Shown here: piece by piece, positions 6,612-14,518 of the stretch
How the letters are laid out: each line of letters starts with the position of its first letter
Numbering within the stretch: the first letter of the stretch is position 1
Assembly: GCA_002496845.1 (NCBI GenBank)
Contig: DALQ01000061.1
Coordinates: forward strand, 1-19,577
Reading direction: 5' to 3'
DNA from: Euryarchaeota archaeon UBA495
Lineage (GTDB): Archaea; Thermoplasmatota; Poseidoniia; Poseidoniales; Poseidoniaceae
Length of the DNA stretch: 19,577 nt
Notes under the pieces: generated by a model
Told to the model about the DNA's origin: nothing
The model's input: only the letters and a program-made list of their open reading frames with translations
Database searches by the model: none
Made by a program: the position numbers and the translations under genes

Positions 6612-6620
6612 GTCTGCCTC

Positions 6621-6642
6621 TTCGCTTATGAACCGAAGCGAA
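6621..6642. repeat. Inverted repeat TTCGCTT-N8-AAGCGAA
   Basis: A perfect 7-base stem with an 8-base spacer (ATGAACCG). The two arms are about 1.5 helical turns apart centre to centre, as in a dimeric repressor site, and they bracket the proposed MMPL TATA box. Confidence 0.5.
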
Positions 6643-6655
6643 CGGTGGGGCGACG

Positions 6656-9226
6656 ATGGAGGTGGAGCGCCTTGAGGCCCTCGCCGACCGTGCGGCGCCC
6701 GGATTCGCCAAAGCAGCCCTTCCCATCCTTGTTTTGGCGAGTTTGATCACGGCGGGTCTCATGGTTTCGCTGGTGACCAGTCCTCCTGCGTTTGACACGG
6801 ACCTCGACCGCTTCGCACCGAACAGCGATGCGCTCGATGCTCACGAACGCATCCACGCCCACTTTCCCGACGAGCGTCGTCCAATGTTTGTCCACGTGGA
6901 GGCTGACGACGGGAGCAACGTCCTGAGCCTCGACCACCTGAAAGCGATGCACGAGGACGAAGCCGCTCTTCGTGCTGCCTCAGCCAACCGCAACGATGTG
7001 GTCGTGACCTGGGCCACCGCACCCACGGCCCTTCAGGTGGCTTTGGATGAGGAGGGCAATGGAACACCGTTGGCGTCCATCACCGATTGGCCCGAACTGC
7101 TTGGCTTGGTGCTCGATGAGGGCACCACGTGCACGTTGACGAACGATGACGCCCTGCTTGCTTCAGCGACCTTCGCGGCGAACGCGATGCTGTCCGAGGA
7201 TTTGGACATCGATCCAGTGTGCCTCTTCCTGTCCGACGGGACCGGGGATGCTGCGCCTGTGGCCTCCTCTACCCTTTGGGTCCTGGACATCGACCCTTCG
7301 CTGAACACCACCGAGCGCGAAATCCTTCAGGATCAACTCAGGACAGAACTTGAGGGTCTCTCAGAAACATCGCCCTTGACCTATGGTGTCATTTCGTTGG
7401 ATTTGATTTCCTATGACATCGATTCTTCCACCTTTGACGGATTTGCTTTGTTGATTGCTTTGGCCCTGTTTGTGGTGGTCCTCGTGCTCGCCCTTGCCTT
7501 CAGGACGGTGCGCGGTGTTGTGTTCCCGTTGGCGGGACTGTCCGTGGCGCTGATCTGGACCTACGGTTTGCTCAACTTGTTCGGTGCGCGTTTTACCGCC
7601 CTTGAGGTGGCCGTTGCCCCGTTGGTGCTCGGCCTCGGCATCGATTATTCGATTCACTTGCAGCGCGCGTATTTGTCGAAGCGCAAAACCAACGACGACC
7701 CCGCCCATGCATGGCTTCAGGCCTGTGCGGGCCTTGCAATGCCGCTCGTCCTTGCGGTCGTGACCACCGTGGCGGCTTTCCTGGCCAATGCAGTGTCGCC
7801 TTTGCCCCCCATCGCCACCTTCGGTGTGGCGCTTGCCTTGGGTGTCGTGTGTGCGTTCTTCGCCTCGACGGTGGTCGTCGGGGCCCTTCACGTCGTGGTC
7901 GATGCACGTCGACCGCAGGCCGACGCTGTGGTCCTCCGCCTCCCCAAGTTCAGTGAGCGCATCGTTGCCGTTCAACGCACGCAGCAACTCAGCATTTTGC
8001 TGGTGGCTGTTCTCGTCAGTTTGGCGTCGTTGGTCGGCGCCTTGTCGCTCGAAACGGAGTTCGATCTCGCGGACTTCCTCGACGAGGACATGGAAGTGAT
8101 GGAGGTTCGGTCCGAACTTGAGACGTCCTATGACGCCGCAGGATGGAAGGTCGTGTACTTGCTCATGGAACCCGAGGACAACCGTTCAACGATTCCAATG
8201 GACGCGGTCATGTTGGACCAATTGCGCCTTCTCCATGGCGATCTGAAGGCCAACCACGACGTGGTTGGAACGGACGGCACCAAACCATCGCCGTCCTACG
8301 ATGGACCGTACGCGCTCTTGCGCGATGCGGTGCTGCTCAACACCTCCTTTGGCGAGGCGCACAACCTTGCTGTGCTGACGACCGGCGACGTCTACCCCGT
8401 TGCGTCCAGCGAACCTGTGGATCTGTTGGGTGCCTTCCGGGCGCTGGAGAGCAACACCAGCGTCGCGGACCCGTTGACTGGGTTGAGTTGGGCAGACCGC
8501 GTTGAAGCAACGGTCGCCATGAACGAGGACGGGGTCACACACCTCCGAAACGAGATCCGTGTGGAGGCCAGCACATCGGCCGATTCGAGCCGTGTGGTGG
8601 CCGCCTTTGTCGCCATGGTCGATGGTGTTGAGGGCGAGAATGGCCTTGATGCCGACCTCGATGGTTTCGCAAACGTACACGTCACGGGCGATCTGGTGGT
8701 CCTTGAGACCGTGTTGACCGGGCTCAGCGTCTCTCAACTGGAATCGACGGCCATTTCACTCGCCGTGTCCTTTGTGGTGCTCCTTTTGTTGACGCGGAGG
8801 CTGATTCCTGCGCTTGTGGTGCTCTCTCCTGTGGTCTTCTCCACGCTGTGGGTGGTCGGTTCCATGGTCCTGCTTGGTCTGAAGTGGAACGTGACGACGG
8901 TCATGGTGACCGCCTTGACACTTGGCATCGGCATCGACTTCGCCATTCACATGTGGCAACGCATGGAACTCGAGCGTTCTCGACGGCCCAACCGTGAGGA
9001 AGCCATGGTGGCGTCCATGTCCACCACCGGCGTGGCCCTGCTCCTTTCTGCCGCGACCACGGCGCTTGGATTCATGGTGCTCCTGGCCTCGCCGATGCCC
9101 CTCATTCGAGACTTTGGATTGGTCACCGCCGTGACGGTCGGCTTCTCGTTGCTGCTTTCCTTGGTGCTGCTTCCGGTTCTGATGGACTTGGCCGATGCGG
9201 CCAGCACCCGTCAGGATCAGGGTTGA
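6656..9226 (+). CDS. MMPL/RND-superfamily transporter
   Basis: The 856-residue membrane protein has the standard duplicated RND layout: one helix (about 20-42), an outside loop (45-260), five helices (260-415), then a helix (443-465), a second outside loop (466-695) and five helices (697-848). Each half carries the family's fourth-helix motif, GIDYSIH at about 328 and GIDFAIH at about 759, with the aspartates thought to relay protons. Closest resemblance is to the MMPL and sterol-sensing-like exporters that move lipids or hydrophobic compounds; the cargo here is unknown. The ATG at 6656 is preceded by a possible leaderless TATA box. The 3' end overlaps the convergent DUF2240-like gene by 10 bases. 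Confidence 0.9.
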   Translation: MEVERLEALADRAAPGFAKAALPILVLASLITAGLMVSLVTSPPAFDTDLDRFAPNSDALDAHERIHAHFPDERRPMFVHVEADDGSNVLSLDHLKAMHEDEAALRAASANRNDVVVTWATAPTALQVALDEEGNGTPLASITDWPELLGLVLDEGTTCTLTNDDALLASATFAANAMLSEDLDIDPVCLFLSDGTGDAAPVASSTLWVLDIDPSLNTTEREILQDQLRTELEGLSETSPLTYGVISLDLISYDIDSSTFDGFALLIALALFVVVLVLALAFRTVRGVVFPLAGLSVALIWTYGLLNLFGARFTALEVAVAPLVLGLGIDYSIHLQRAYLSKRKTNDDPAHAWLQACAGLAMPLVLAVVTTVAAFLANAVSPLPPIATFGVALALGVVCAFFASTVVVGALHVVVDARRPQADAVVLRLPKFSERIVAVQRTQQLSILLVAVLVSLASLVGALSLETEFDLADFLDEDMEVMEVRSELETSYDAAGWKVVYLLMEPEDNRSTIPMDAVMLDQLRLLHGDLKANHDVVGTDGTKPSPSYDGPYALLRDAVLLNTSFGEAHNLAVLTTGDVYPVASSEPVDLLGAFRALESNTSVADPLTGLSWADRVEATVAMNEDGVTHLRNEIRVEASTSADSSRVVAAFVAMVDGVEGENGLDADLDGFANVHVTGDLVVLETVLTGLSVSQLESTAISLAVSFVVLLLLTRRLIPALVVLSPVVFSTLWVVGSMVLLGLKWNVTTVMVTALTLGIGIDFAIHMWQRMELERSRRPNREEAMVASMSTTGVALLLSAATTALGFMVLLASPMPLIRDFGLVTAVTVGFSLLLSLVLLPVLMDLADAASTRQDQG

Positions 9227-9795
9227 GCGTTGGGCGACAGAGCGTCCACAATGGCGTTCATGTCCAGCCCTTGATCGTGCGCCACCAAAGCCAATCCCAG
9301 CCACGACGTACACGGTCGAAGGGCGTGTTGCTTGCGTTCTGCTCGTCGCTTCACTTCTGCACGGTCAAGACCGGATGCGCGTGCGATGAACCCAACGAGT
9401 CGCCCCTCGAGGCGCACCCTTGGGTCGTCGCTTTCGACGGGTGCTGAACGCCCAAGCTTGGCCGGAGCCGCAGCCTCTTGCTTGGGAGCAGGAGCGGGTT
9501 GGGCCTCGGGCACAACAGGTTGCTCGGTCGGAGGCGTCGCCTCCAAAAGCCGCGAGGGCCGAGGCATCCAGGACAAAGGAATCTTCACGTGTTCGATGTT
9601 CTTGCTTGGCAGGAATCCGTCGCCTTCTGGCTTGAGCCAACCCGTGTCGACGAGGTGAGCCACGGCAACATCGGCTTCGTCGATGCCGAGCCAACCGTGA
9701 CCAAAGGACATCTCGCGGGCGATGTCCGAGGCCGTCATGGGCACGCCTGAGCGGAACAACACCACCAACACGCGCTCGACGTCTTGCGCGTCCAT
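9217..9795 (-). CDS. DUF2240-like protein with N-terminal winged helix
   Basis: With the ATG at 9795 the protein has 192 residues; a TTG at 9822 would add nine. Residues 1-65 look like a winged helix-turn-helix (helices DVERVLVVLF and MTASDIAREM, then a recognition-like segment and a TGWLKPEGDGF wing). A Pro/Ala-rich linker (about 85-110) joins it to a helical C-terminal domain (120-190) with ASGLDRAEVKRRAERKQ followed by LGLALVAHDQGLDM. This two-part pattern recalls the archaeal DUF2240 family, whose function is not known. Nucleic-acid binding is inferred from the fold only. It follows the giant Kelch gene by 39 bases on the same strand, so it is probably cotranscribed. Confidence 0.65.
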   Translation of the reverse strand: MDAQDVERVLVVLFRSGVPMTASDIAREMSFGHGWLGIDEADVAVAHLVDTGWLKPEGDGFLPSKNIEHVKIPLSWMPRPSRLLEATPPTEQPVVPEAQPAPAPKQEAAAPAKLGRSAPVESDDPRVRLEGRLVGFIARASGLDRAEVKRRAERKQHALRPCTSWLGLALVAHDQGLDMNAIVDALSPNAQP

Positions 9796-9834
9796 CGGAC
9801 ACAAGAACAGGCCGACGCCCAAGAACCCGACGGC

Positions 9835-12800
9835 TCATGCGACGCGCTCAAATGAGCCGTCGTCACGGAGCTGCCAACGCCCCAGTCCTTCGCCGTGGTA
9901 GGTGGTGGCTTCTGCGGTGTAGTCGTAGTCGCCACCTCCGGGGAGTTCGGTGTGGTCCTTCGCGATCGTGCCGACCTCAGGCACGTTTGCCGCGGATTCC
10001 GCCGCTGGTTCCGCCGGGGTTAGCGCCGCCAACGCTGCTTCTGCGCCGGCCAAATCCACGACCGTTTTCGTTGGAGTGCGTGGCGGAGCCTTCGGTCCAC
10101 CAGCGACGCGTCGGTCTGCTCCAGGTGGGCCCTTCGGTTTGGGCTTCGGTGAGGTTGACGTCTGTGCAGGAAGCACGTCTTCCAACGCCTCAGCGGAGGG
10201 CGTGCGCCTCCGAAGGAGCACCACAACGACGCCGAGGACGGCAAGGCCTCCAGATGCGGCGATCCATGCACCGGCTCCTGAACCACCGGTTTCAGCTTCG
10301 TAGGTCCAGAGGTTGTCCTCTTCGTCCAATTCGCTGATGGCCCCAAGCGTGTCGACGCTGACACGGAGGGTCCATGCCCCCTTCGGGACGTTGAAATTTC
10401 CACGGATCAGTTCAGACTCGTCCGCACCAAGGCCGTTGACTTCGCGACGGACAACGATGGTTTCACCGCCTTCAGTTTCCAACGTGATTTCGACGACAAA
10501 GGGTCGATCGATGGCTTCCGACCGGGCGATGACCGGAGCCGCCACGAGGACGTTCGCTCCTTCGGAATCAACAGATCCGGTGAGCGTGACCTTGCCCAGT
10601 TCCAAATCTGGACCCACGTCGGTCAAGGTGGCCACGAACCACGGGTCACTCGCCGTCAAATCGGTGACGCCTTGGAGCGGGCGCCCCGCATCGTCACGAC
10701 CGCTGGCCCAGCATGAGAGGCTCGCTTGTGGGTCGAGGTCTGCTGGATCGCCGACGTTGGAGAAATTGAATTGGGCGGTGAACAAGGTGAGGCCCTCAAA
10801 GTTCCCTGATGGGACGACGGACTTGCTCACTTCTGGCCAGGTGCGTTCGGTGGAGGTCACCTGACAGGTGACGTTGAGCGGTCCGTTCCACGCCGTGTCT
10901 TCCTGGATGTTGATGCCAACAACGACCTCGTCGAGATGGTACCTTGACCATGATGCATCGTTGCTCTTCGCAACCAAAAACGGCCGTGATTCGTCAACGT
11001 CCATTGGGTCGAGGTCGATGTGATGCAGGATGACGGTGTCCTGTGGGTCCCAGACTTCGATGCGAGCCAGCATCAGACGGCCACCGTTGAGCGGAGCGGG
11101 AATGCCCGTGTCCAGCACGCCGTTCTGCACCAGCACCGAGCTGCCGCCGTCCCAGCGCACTGGGCCAACGCTGCCGAACCAACGGAGCCGCACGCCGCCG
11201 TCGTAGGGTACGCCGCTGGCGGTGTGATGGATCGTGGCGGTCAGGTTCAGATGCTCGCCAACCGCAAGGATGCTGTCACCCGTGACCGGTCCTTGTGTGG
11301 CCCCTTCGTTGTCCGTGAGGTTGACGCCGTCGAAGGTGAGGTCGCGTGCAAACGCCCATGCTCCAAACACATCGCTGGAATTGGTGCCGTCAATGTCCTT
11401 GGCCACAACGCGAACCGCGCCTTCGTTCAAGGAGGAGGGGACCAGCGACCAATCAGGGGCGAGGCTCAGGTCGAACGACATCACGTCGCCGTTGGTCGAA
11501 GAGGAGCACGCGACCACGGCGGTTCGCCCGTCGAGGTTCTGGCATTGTTCGGTGATGACGTCCCATCGAAGACCGAGGTTCGGGTCGCCTCCGAGTTCGA
11601 TGCGGATCTCTTGGAGGTCCCCCAGTCCATTTCCGTCGCTGACCTCGACCTGCCAATCCATGGCGCGTCCAGGTTCGAGGTTGCGTTGCACACCGTCGTT
11701 GGGAGCGATGCTGAGGATGTCCACCGTACGTGGAATGCGTGTGGTCCAGTTCAAGTGGCCCGATTCGGCCAAGACACTTGGAACAGAAAGACCGGCTCGA
11801 TCCACGCCCAGCACCAGCACGCGAACCGCCTGATGGTCTTGGTTGGCCGTGTCATCCACGGTGATGTTCGCCGTCCAGACGGTGCCGGTGGTGGTCCACA
11901 TCGCCGGCGTTTCGAGGTATTCCTCGAGGGATGCCATGCCGTCTTCCGAGCCTCCATTTTGGCCGTCGTCCTTCCCTTCCACCCACACGTGGAACGCGAC
12001 GTCTTCAGGATTGAATCCGCCGACTTCTGCGAAACTGAGGATGACGTTGCGAGCGCCGTTTTGGTTCGTGTAGGAGGACGCGCTTGGGCTGCTTCCCAAG
12101 AGCGCAGGGGCTTCGGCATCCAAGGTGAAGGTCGTGCCGTCTTCTTCGAAGTTCAGCGTCACGTTGGCTTCGGTCCGGAGTTCAATGCGAAGGTCAGCCG
12201 TCCCCGATGCGTCTTCAGGGAGCACCATGGTGACAGGAGCAGGATGGGCCATGTCGAGGTCCGTCCACGCCGTTGAGGTGTTGAACCACGTCGCGGTGGG
12301 GACGAGTTGGCCTGCAGGCACCCCTTCCACCGCCAGATGGATGCGGGCTTGGAAGAGGCCATCTGCGGGAGCGTCGTTGCGACCCGGGAAATCAGTGGAC
12401 AGGTCGACGCTAAGGGTGCGGTTGCCTGCAACGACCACCGATGACGAGGACAACAGGTCTCGCCCATCGGCCGCGATGGCGTCCAGATGAACGTCGATGC
12501 CGTCGCTCCATGTCCACGTGGGGTTGTGCGGGGCGGCTGCGAACACAAGCGCCCCGTCGCTGGCCTTGATCTCCACGTGCACCTGCATGTCTTGGAGGCC
12601 GACCACGCCCTGGTCGAGGTGCAAGTTCCACGCCAATTCGTGAGGGTCGTGTTGGCTATGCTGAACGTGACTGTTCGCCACGTTCACCACACGGAGGTCG
12701 TTCACCGTGCTGTTCAGCGTCCATGTTCCTCCGATCTCCTCAGCGACGATGCGTTGAGTTCGACCAAAGCCTGCGTCGAGGACAAGCACGGCTTGTGTCC

Positions 12801-14460
12801 AGTCGTCTTCAACGTCGATGAGGGTGCTCAGGTTGAGCGGTTGGCCGTAGGCTTGCAGCGCTTCTCGCTCGATGGCCGTGAAGACCGTTTCTTCCATGCC
12901 CCATGACACTGCATCCATGTCAGGCAGCGTCCAAGCCTCGCCCTCGGTGGTGCTGAGGACCACGCGGCACTGCATCCAAGGATACAGGTCGAGGAACTCC
13001 TCGACGGAACGCTCGCTGCCCGAGGTGGGCGGTTCAGGCACCGTGTGGTTTCCGATGGGGTGGTTGTAACTGAAATTGCCGATCATGGGTTGCCATTCGA
13101 TGCCGTTGAGCAGCAGCGGATCTGGTGCTGTCTTGTACTGCAAACCAAGCGACGTGCCAGGTGGTGCGTTGCCGTCGAGACGGATCCATCGGAGCAAGGC
13201 GTCACCGTCGGTCGTGGTTCGCAGATCGATTGGTGGGGACACCAACGTTCCCGTGTGTTCCGCCGGGCTGACGTACCGGTTCACGTTGGATCGGATTTGC
13301 ATCCAACCCCACGAAGGATTTCCTGAGTCTCCTCCAACGATGAACGTGGCGTTGTTGTATTGCGTCCACGCCATGGTGTGCACGGCGCGACCAAGGTTGC
13401 CCATGTTTCGCCACACGTCGGTTTCTGGAAGCCAACCGTAACTCCGACGTTGTGCACCGGTGCTCGAGGCGCCCCCAAAGAGCACAATTTCGTCATGGAT
13501 GACTTCTGCGCCAGCACCTGCAAGGGCCACGCCAAGGTCGGTGTGGTTCGTCCAACTTCCGTTTGACAACATGACTTCCGTCGTGTTGGTCGGCGTCTGG
13601 GTGACCTGCGGGGGGCCGCCTCCGACGGATGTGGAGGTGGTCGTGTAACCGCCCATGACGTACAATTTGCCGCGGTAGTGCGCTGCAGCAGGTTGGACCC
13701 GAGCGGTGGTGAGGTTGCTTTGGTAGGTCCAACTGTCGGCATCAATGTCGTAACTGATCGAGGTGTTGACCGCCATGGCGTCTCCGGTTTGGTTGACGCC
13801 CCCGGCGACGTAAAGCACGCCGTCGTGGTGGGCATATCCGGCCTTTCCGACCGCCCGATCACCGGGCATGGAGGTGCCAACGGACCACGCGTCCGTGGTG
13901 AGGTTGTAGCGCTGCACAAGGCCGGAGGTGAACGAAGGAACCGACGATTGGCCGTCGGGCAGCGGCAGGTCGCCTGCGAGGACGAGCGTGTCGCCCCAGC
14001 GTGCACACCCTGCATGGGATTGGACGTTTGGAAGTGGACTTGGCGACACCGACCACGTCCCGTTGGTCACGTCGTAGATTTCGATGAGGCTGCTTTCCTC
14101 CTCGTCGTTCCACTGGCTGCTCGGGTCCACAATGCCGCCCATCAACCACAGTTCGTTGCGTTCGGGAATGGGGAACAAGCACGCTGCCATCCGTGGAAAT
14201 TGAGGTGCTCCTGGAGGCGCAGACCATGCCACGGACGGCCGATCGATGACCACCTCGTTCTCGATGGTGTCCCAACTCGTGCCGCTCAGGTTCCATCCCG
14301 TGCCGTTGAAGTCGGCCTGCATTGCGGTCGCGGGCAGCACGAAAGGCGTCTCGCTGACCAGCGGTTGGTTGGTCTCGGTTCCGGGTGGGCTCACCATGGT
14401 CCAAGGCAGCGTGAGAAAGAGGCCGAGCACGACCAACGCCTGCAGCACGGTCTTTCTCAT
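9835..14460 (-). CDS. Giant secreted Kelch/CARDB surface protein with C-terminal membrane anchor and cytoplasmic tail
   Basis: The 1541-residue protein begins at ATG 14460 (a GTG at 14463 is adjacent) with a signal peptide (MRKT then a hydrophobic run to about 23). Residues 85-400 hold about six Kelch-type repeats, recognisable by LWLMGG, LVLAGD, LYVAGG, LYVMGG, IVLFGG and FIVGGD strands, which should form one beta-propeller. A long region of beta-sandwich, Ig-like character follows (about 400-1265), then a CARDB-like domain (1270-1385, with ISELDEEDN). A transmembrane helix (about 1394-1416) ends in RRR, and a 125-residue Pro/Ala-rich tail lies inside, ending in GRWQLRDDGSFERV. N-X-S/T sequons are dense in the Kelch part, suggesting heavy N-glycosylation. 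Adhesion or ligand binding is inferred. The tail excludes a standard sortase-cleaved terminus. Confidence 0.85.
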   Translation of the reverse strand: MRKTVLQALVVLGLFLTLPWTMVSPPGTETNQPLVSETPFVLPATAMQADFNGTGWNLSGTSWDTIENEVVIDRPSVAWSAPPGAPQFPRMAACLFPIPERNELWLMGGIVDPSSQWNDEEESSLIEIYDVTNGTWSVSPSPLPNVQSHAGCARWGDTLVLAGDLPLPDGQSSVPSFTSGLVQRYNLTTDAWSVGTSMPGDRAVGKAGYAHHDGVLYVAGGVNQTGDAMAVNTSISYDIDADSWTYQSNLTTARVQPAAAHYRGKLYVMGGYTTTSTSVGGGPPQVTQTPTNTTEVMLSNGSWTNHTDLGVALAGAGAEVIHDEIVLFGGASSTGAQRRSYGWLPETDVWRNMGNLGRAVHTMAWTQYNNATFIVGGDSGNPSWGWMQIRSNVNRYVSPAEHTGTLVSPPIDLRTTTDGDALLRWIRLDGNAPPGTSLGLQYKTAPDPLLLNGIEWQPMIGNFSYNHPIGNHTVPEPPTSGSERSVEEFLDLYPWMQCRVVLSTTEGEAWTLPDMDAVSWGMEETVFTAIEREALQAYGQPLNLSTLIDVEDDWTQAVLVLDAGFGRTQRIVAEEIGGTWTLNSTVNDLRVVNVANSHVQHSQHDPHELAWNLHLDQGVVGLQDMQVHVEIKASDGALVFAAAPHNPTWTWSDGIDVHLDAIAADGRDLLSSSSVVVAGNRTLSVDLSTDFPGRNDAPADGLFQARIHLAVEGVPAGQLVPTATWFNTSTAWTDLDMAHPAPVTMVLPEDASGTADLRIELRTEANVTLNFEEDGTTFTLDAEAPALLGSSPSASSYTNQNGARNVILSFAEVGGFNPEDVAFHVWVEGKDDGQNGGSEDGMASLEEYLETPAMWTTTGTVWTANITVDDTANQDHQAVRVLVLGVDRAGLSVPSVLAESGHLNWTTRIPRTVDILSIAPNDGVQRNLEPGRAMDWQVEVSDGNGLGDLQEIRIELGGDPNLGLRWDVITEQCQNLDGRTAVVACSSSTNGDVMSFDLSLAPDWSLVPSSLNEGAVRVVAKDIDGTNSSDVFGAWAFARDLTFDGVNLTDNEGATQGPVTGDSILAVGEHLNLTATIHHTASGVPYDGGVRLRWFGSVGPVRWDGGSSVLVQNGVLDTGIPAPLNGGRLMLARIEVWDPQDTVILHHIDLDPMDVDESRPFLVAKSNDASWSRYHLDEVVVGINIQEDTAWNGPLNVTCQVTSTERTWPEVSKSVVPSGNFEGLTLFTAQFNFSNVGDPADLDPQASLSCWASGRDDAGRPLQGVTDLTASDPWFVATLTDVGPDLELGKVTLTGSVDSEGANVLVAAPVIARSEAIDRPFVVEITLETEGGETIVVRREVNGLGADESELIRGNFNVPKGAWTLRVSVDTLGAISELDEEDNLWTYEAETGGSGAGAWIAASGGLAVLGVVVVLLRRRTPSAEALEDVLPAQTSTSPKPKPKGPPGADRRVAGGPKAPPRTPTKTVVDLAGAEAALAALTPAEPAAESAANVPEVGTIAKDHTELPGGGDYDYTAEATTYHGEGLGRWQLRDDGSFERVA

Positions 14461-14481
14461 CACATCCGGCTTTTGGAGGGG

Positions 14482-14489
14482 TCACTTAG
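14482..14489. promoter_or_regulatory. Possible shared promoter element between the Kelch and HEAT genes
   Basis: CACTTAGG (CCTAAGTG on the minus strand) is the only AT-containing element in the 58-base divergent gap. On the minus strand it is centred about 26 bases before the Kelch ATG, and on the plus strand it would place a start near 14511, just before the HEAT ATG. The match to a TATA box is weak. Confidence 0.25.
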
Positions 14490-14518
14490 GCCTTCGTGGT
14501 GATTGGACGCGCATCTTG

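Larger units (their letters stand above)
6544..6655. promoter_or_regulatory. Divergent promoter region between rpo11 and the MMPL gene, with three hairpins
   Basis: This 112-base gap drives both flanking genes. Plus-strand CTTATGAA (about 6625-6632) is centred 27 bases before ATG 6656 and could be the TATA box of a leaderless MMPL transcript. On the minus strand CAATACAA (6588-6595) could serve rpo11, with a leader of roughly 20 bases. Three perfect inverted repeats lie in a row (entered separately), one of them overlapping the proposed MMPL TATA box. Confidence 0.45.

Noticed and set aside
6571..6612. A tRNA-like or transcription terminator reading of the hairpins upstream of rpo11
   Set aside because: There is no acceptor, anticodon or T-loop consensus, and no T run follows the stems. 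The position before two divergent starts fits regulation better.
7361..7987. A 208-codon minus-strand open frame inside the MMPL gene
   Set aside because: It is highly charged, low-complexity shadow sequence opposite membrane helices.
11020..12276. A 418-codon open frame on the plus strand opposite the Kelch gene
   Set aside because: It is antisense to a long coherent protein with signal peptide, repeats and anchor. Its translation has no recognisable family pattern and it reflects GC-biased codon use of the real gene.
14246..14518. An N-terminal extension of the HEAT-repeat gene
   Set aside because: It overlaps the 5' end of the divergent Kelch gene and has no HEAT character.
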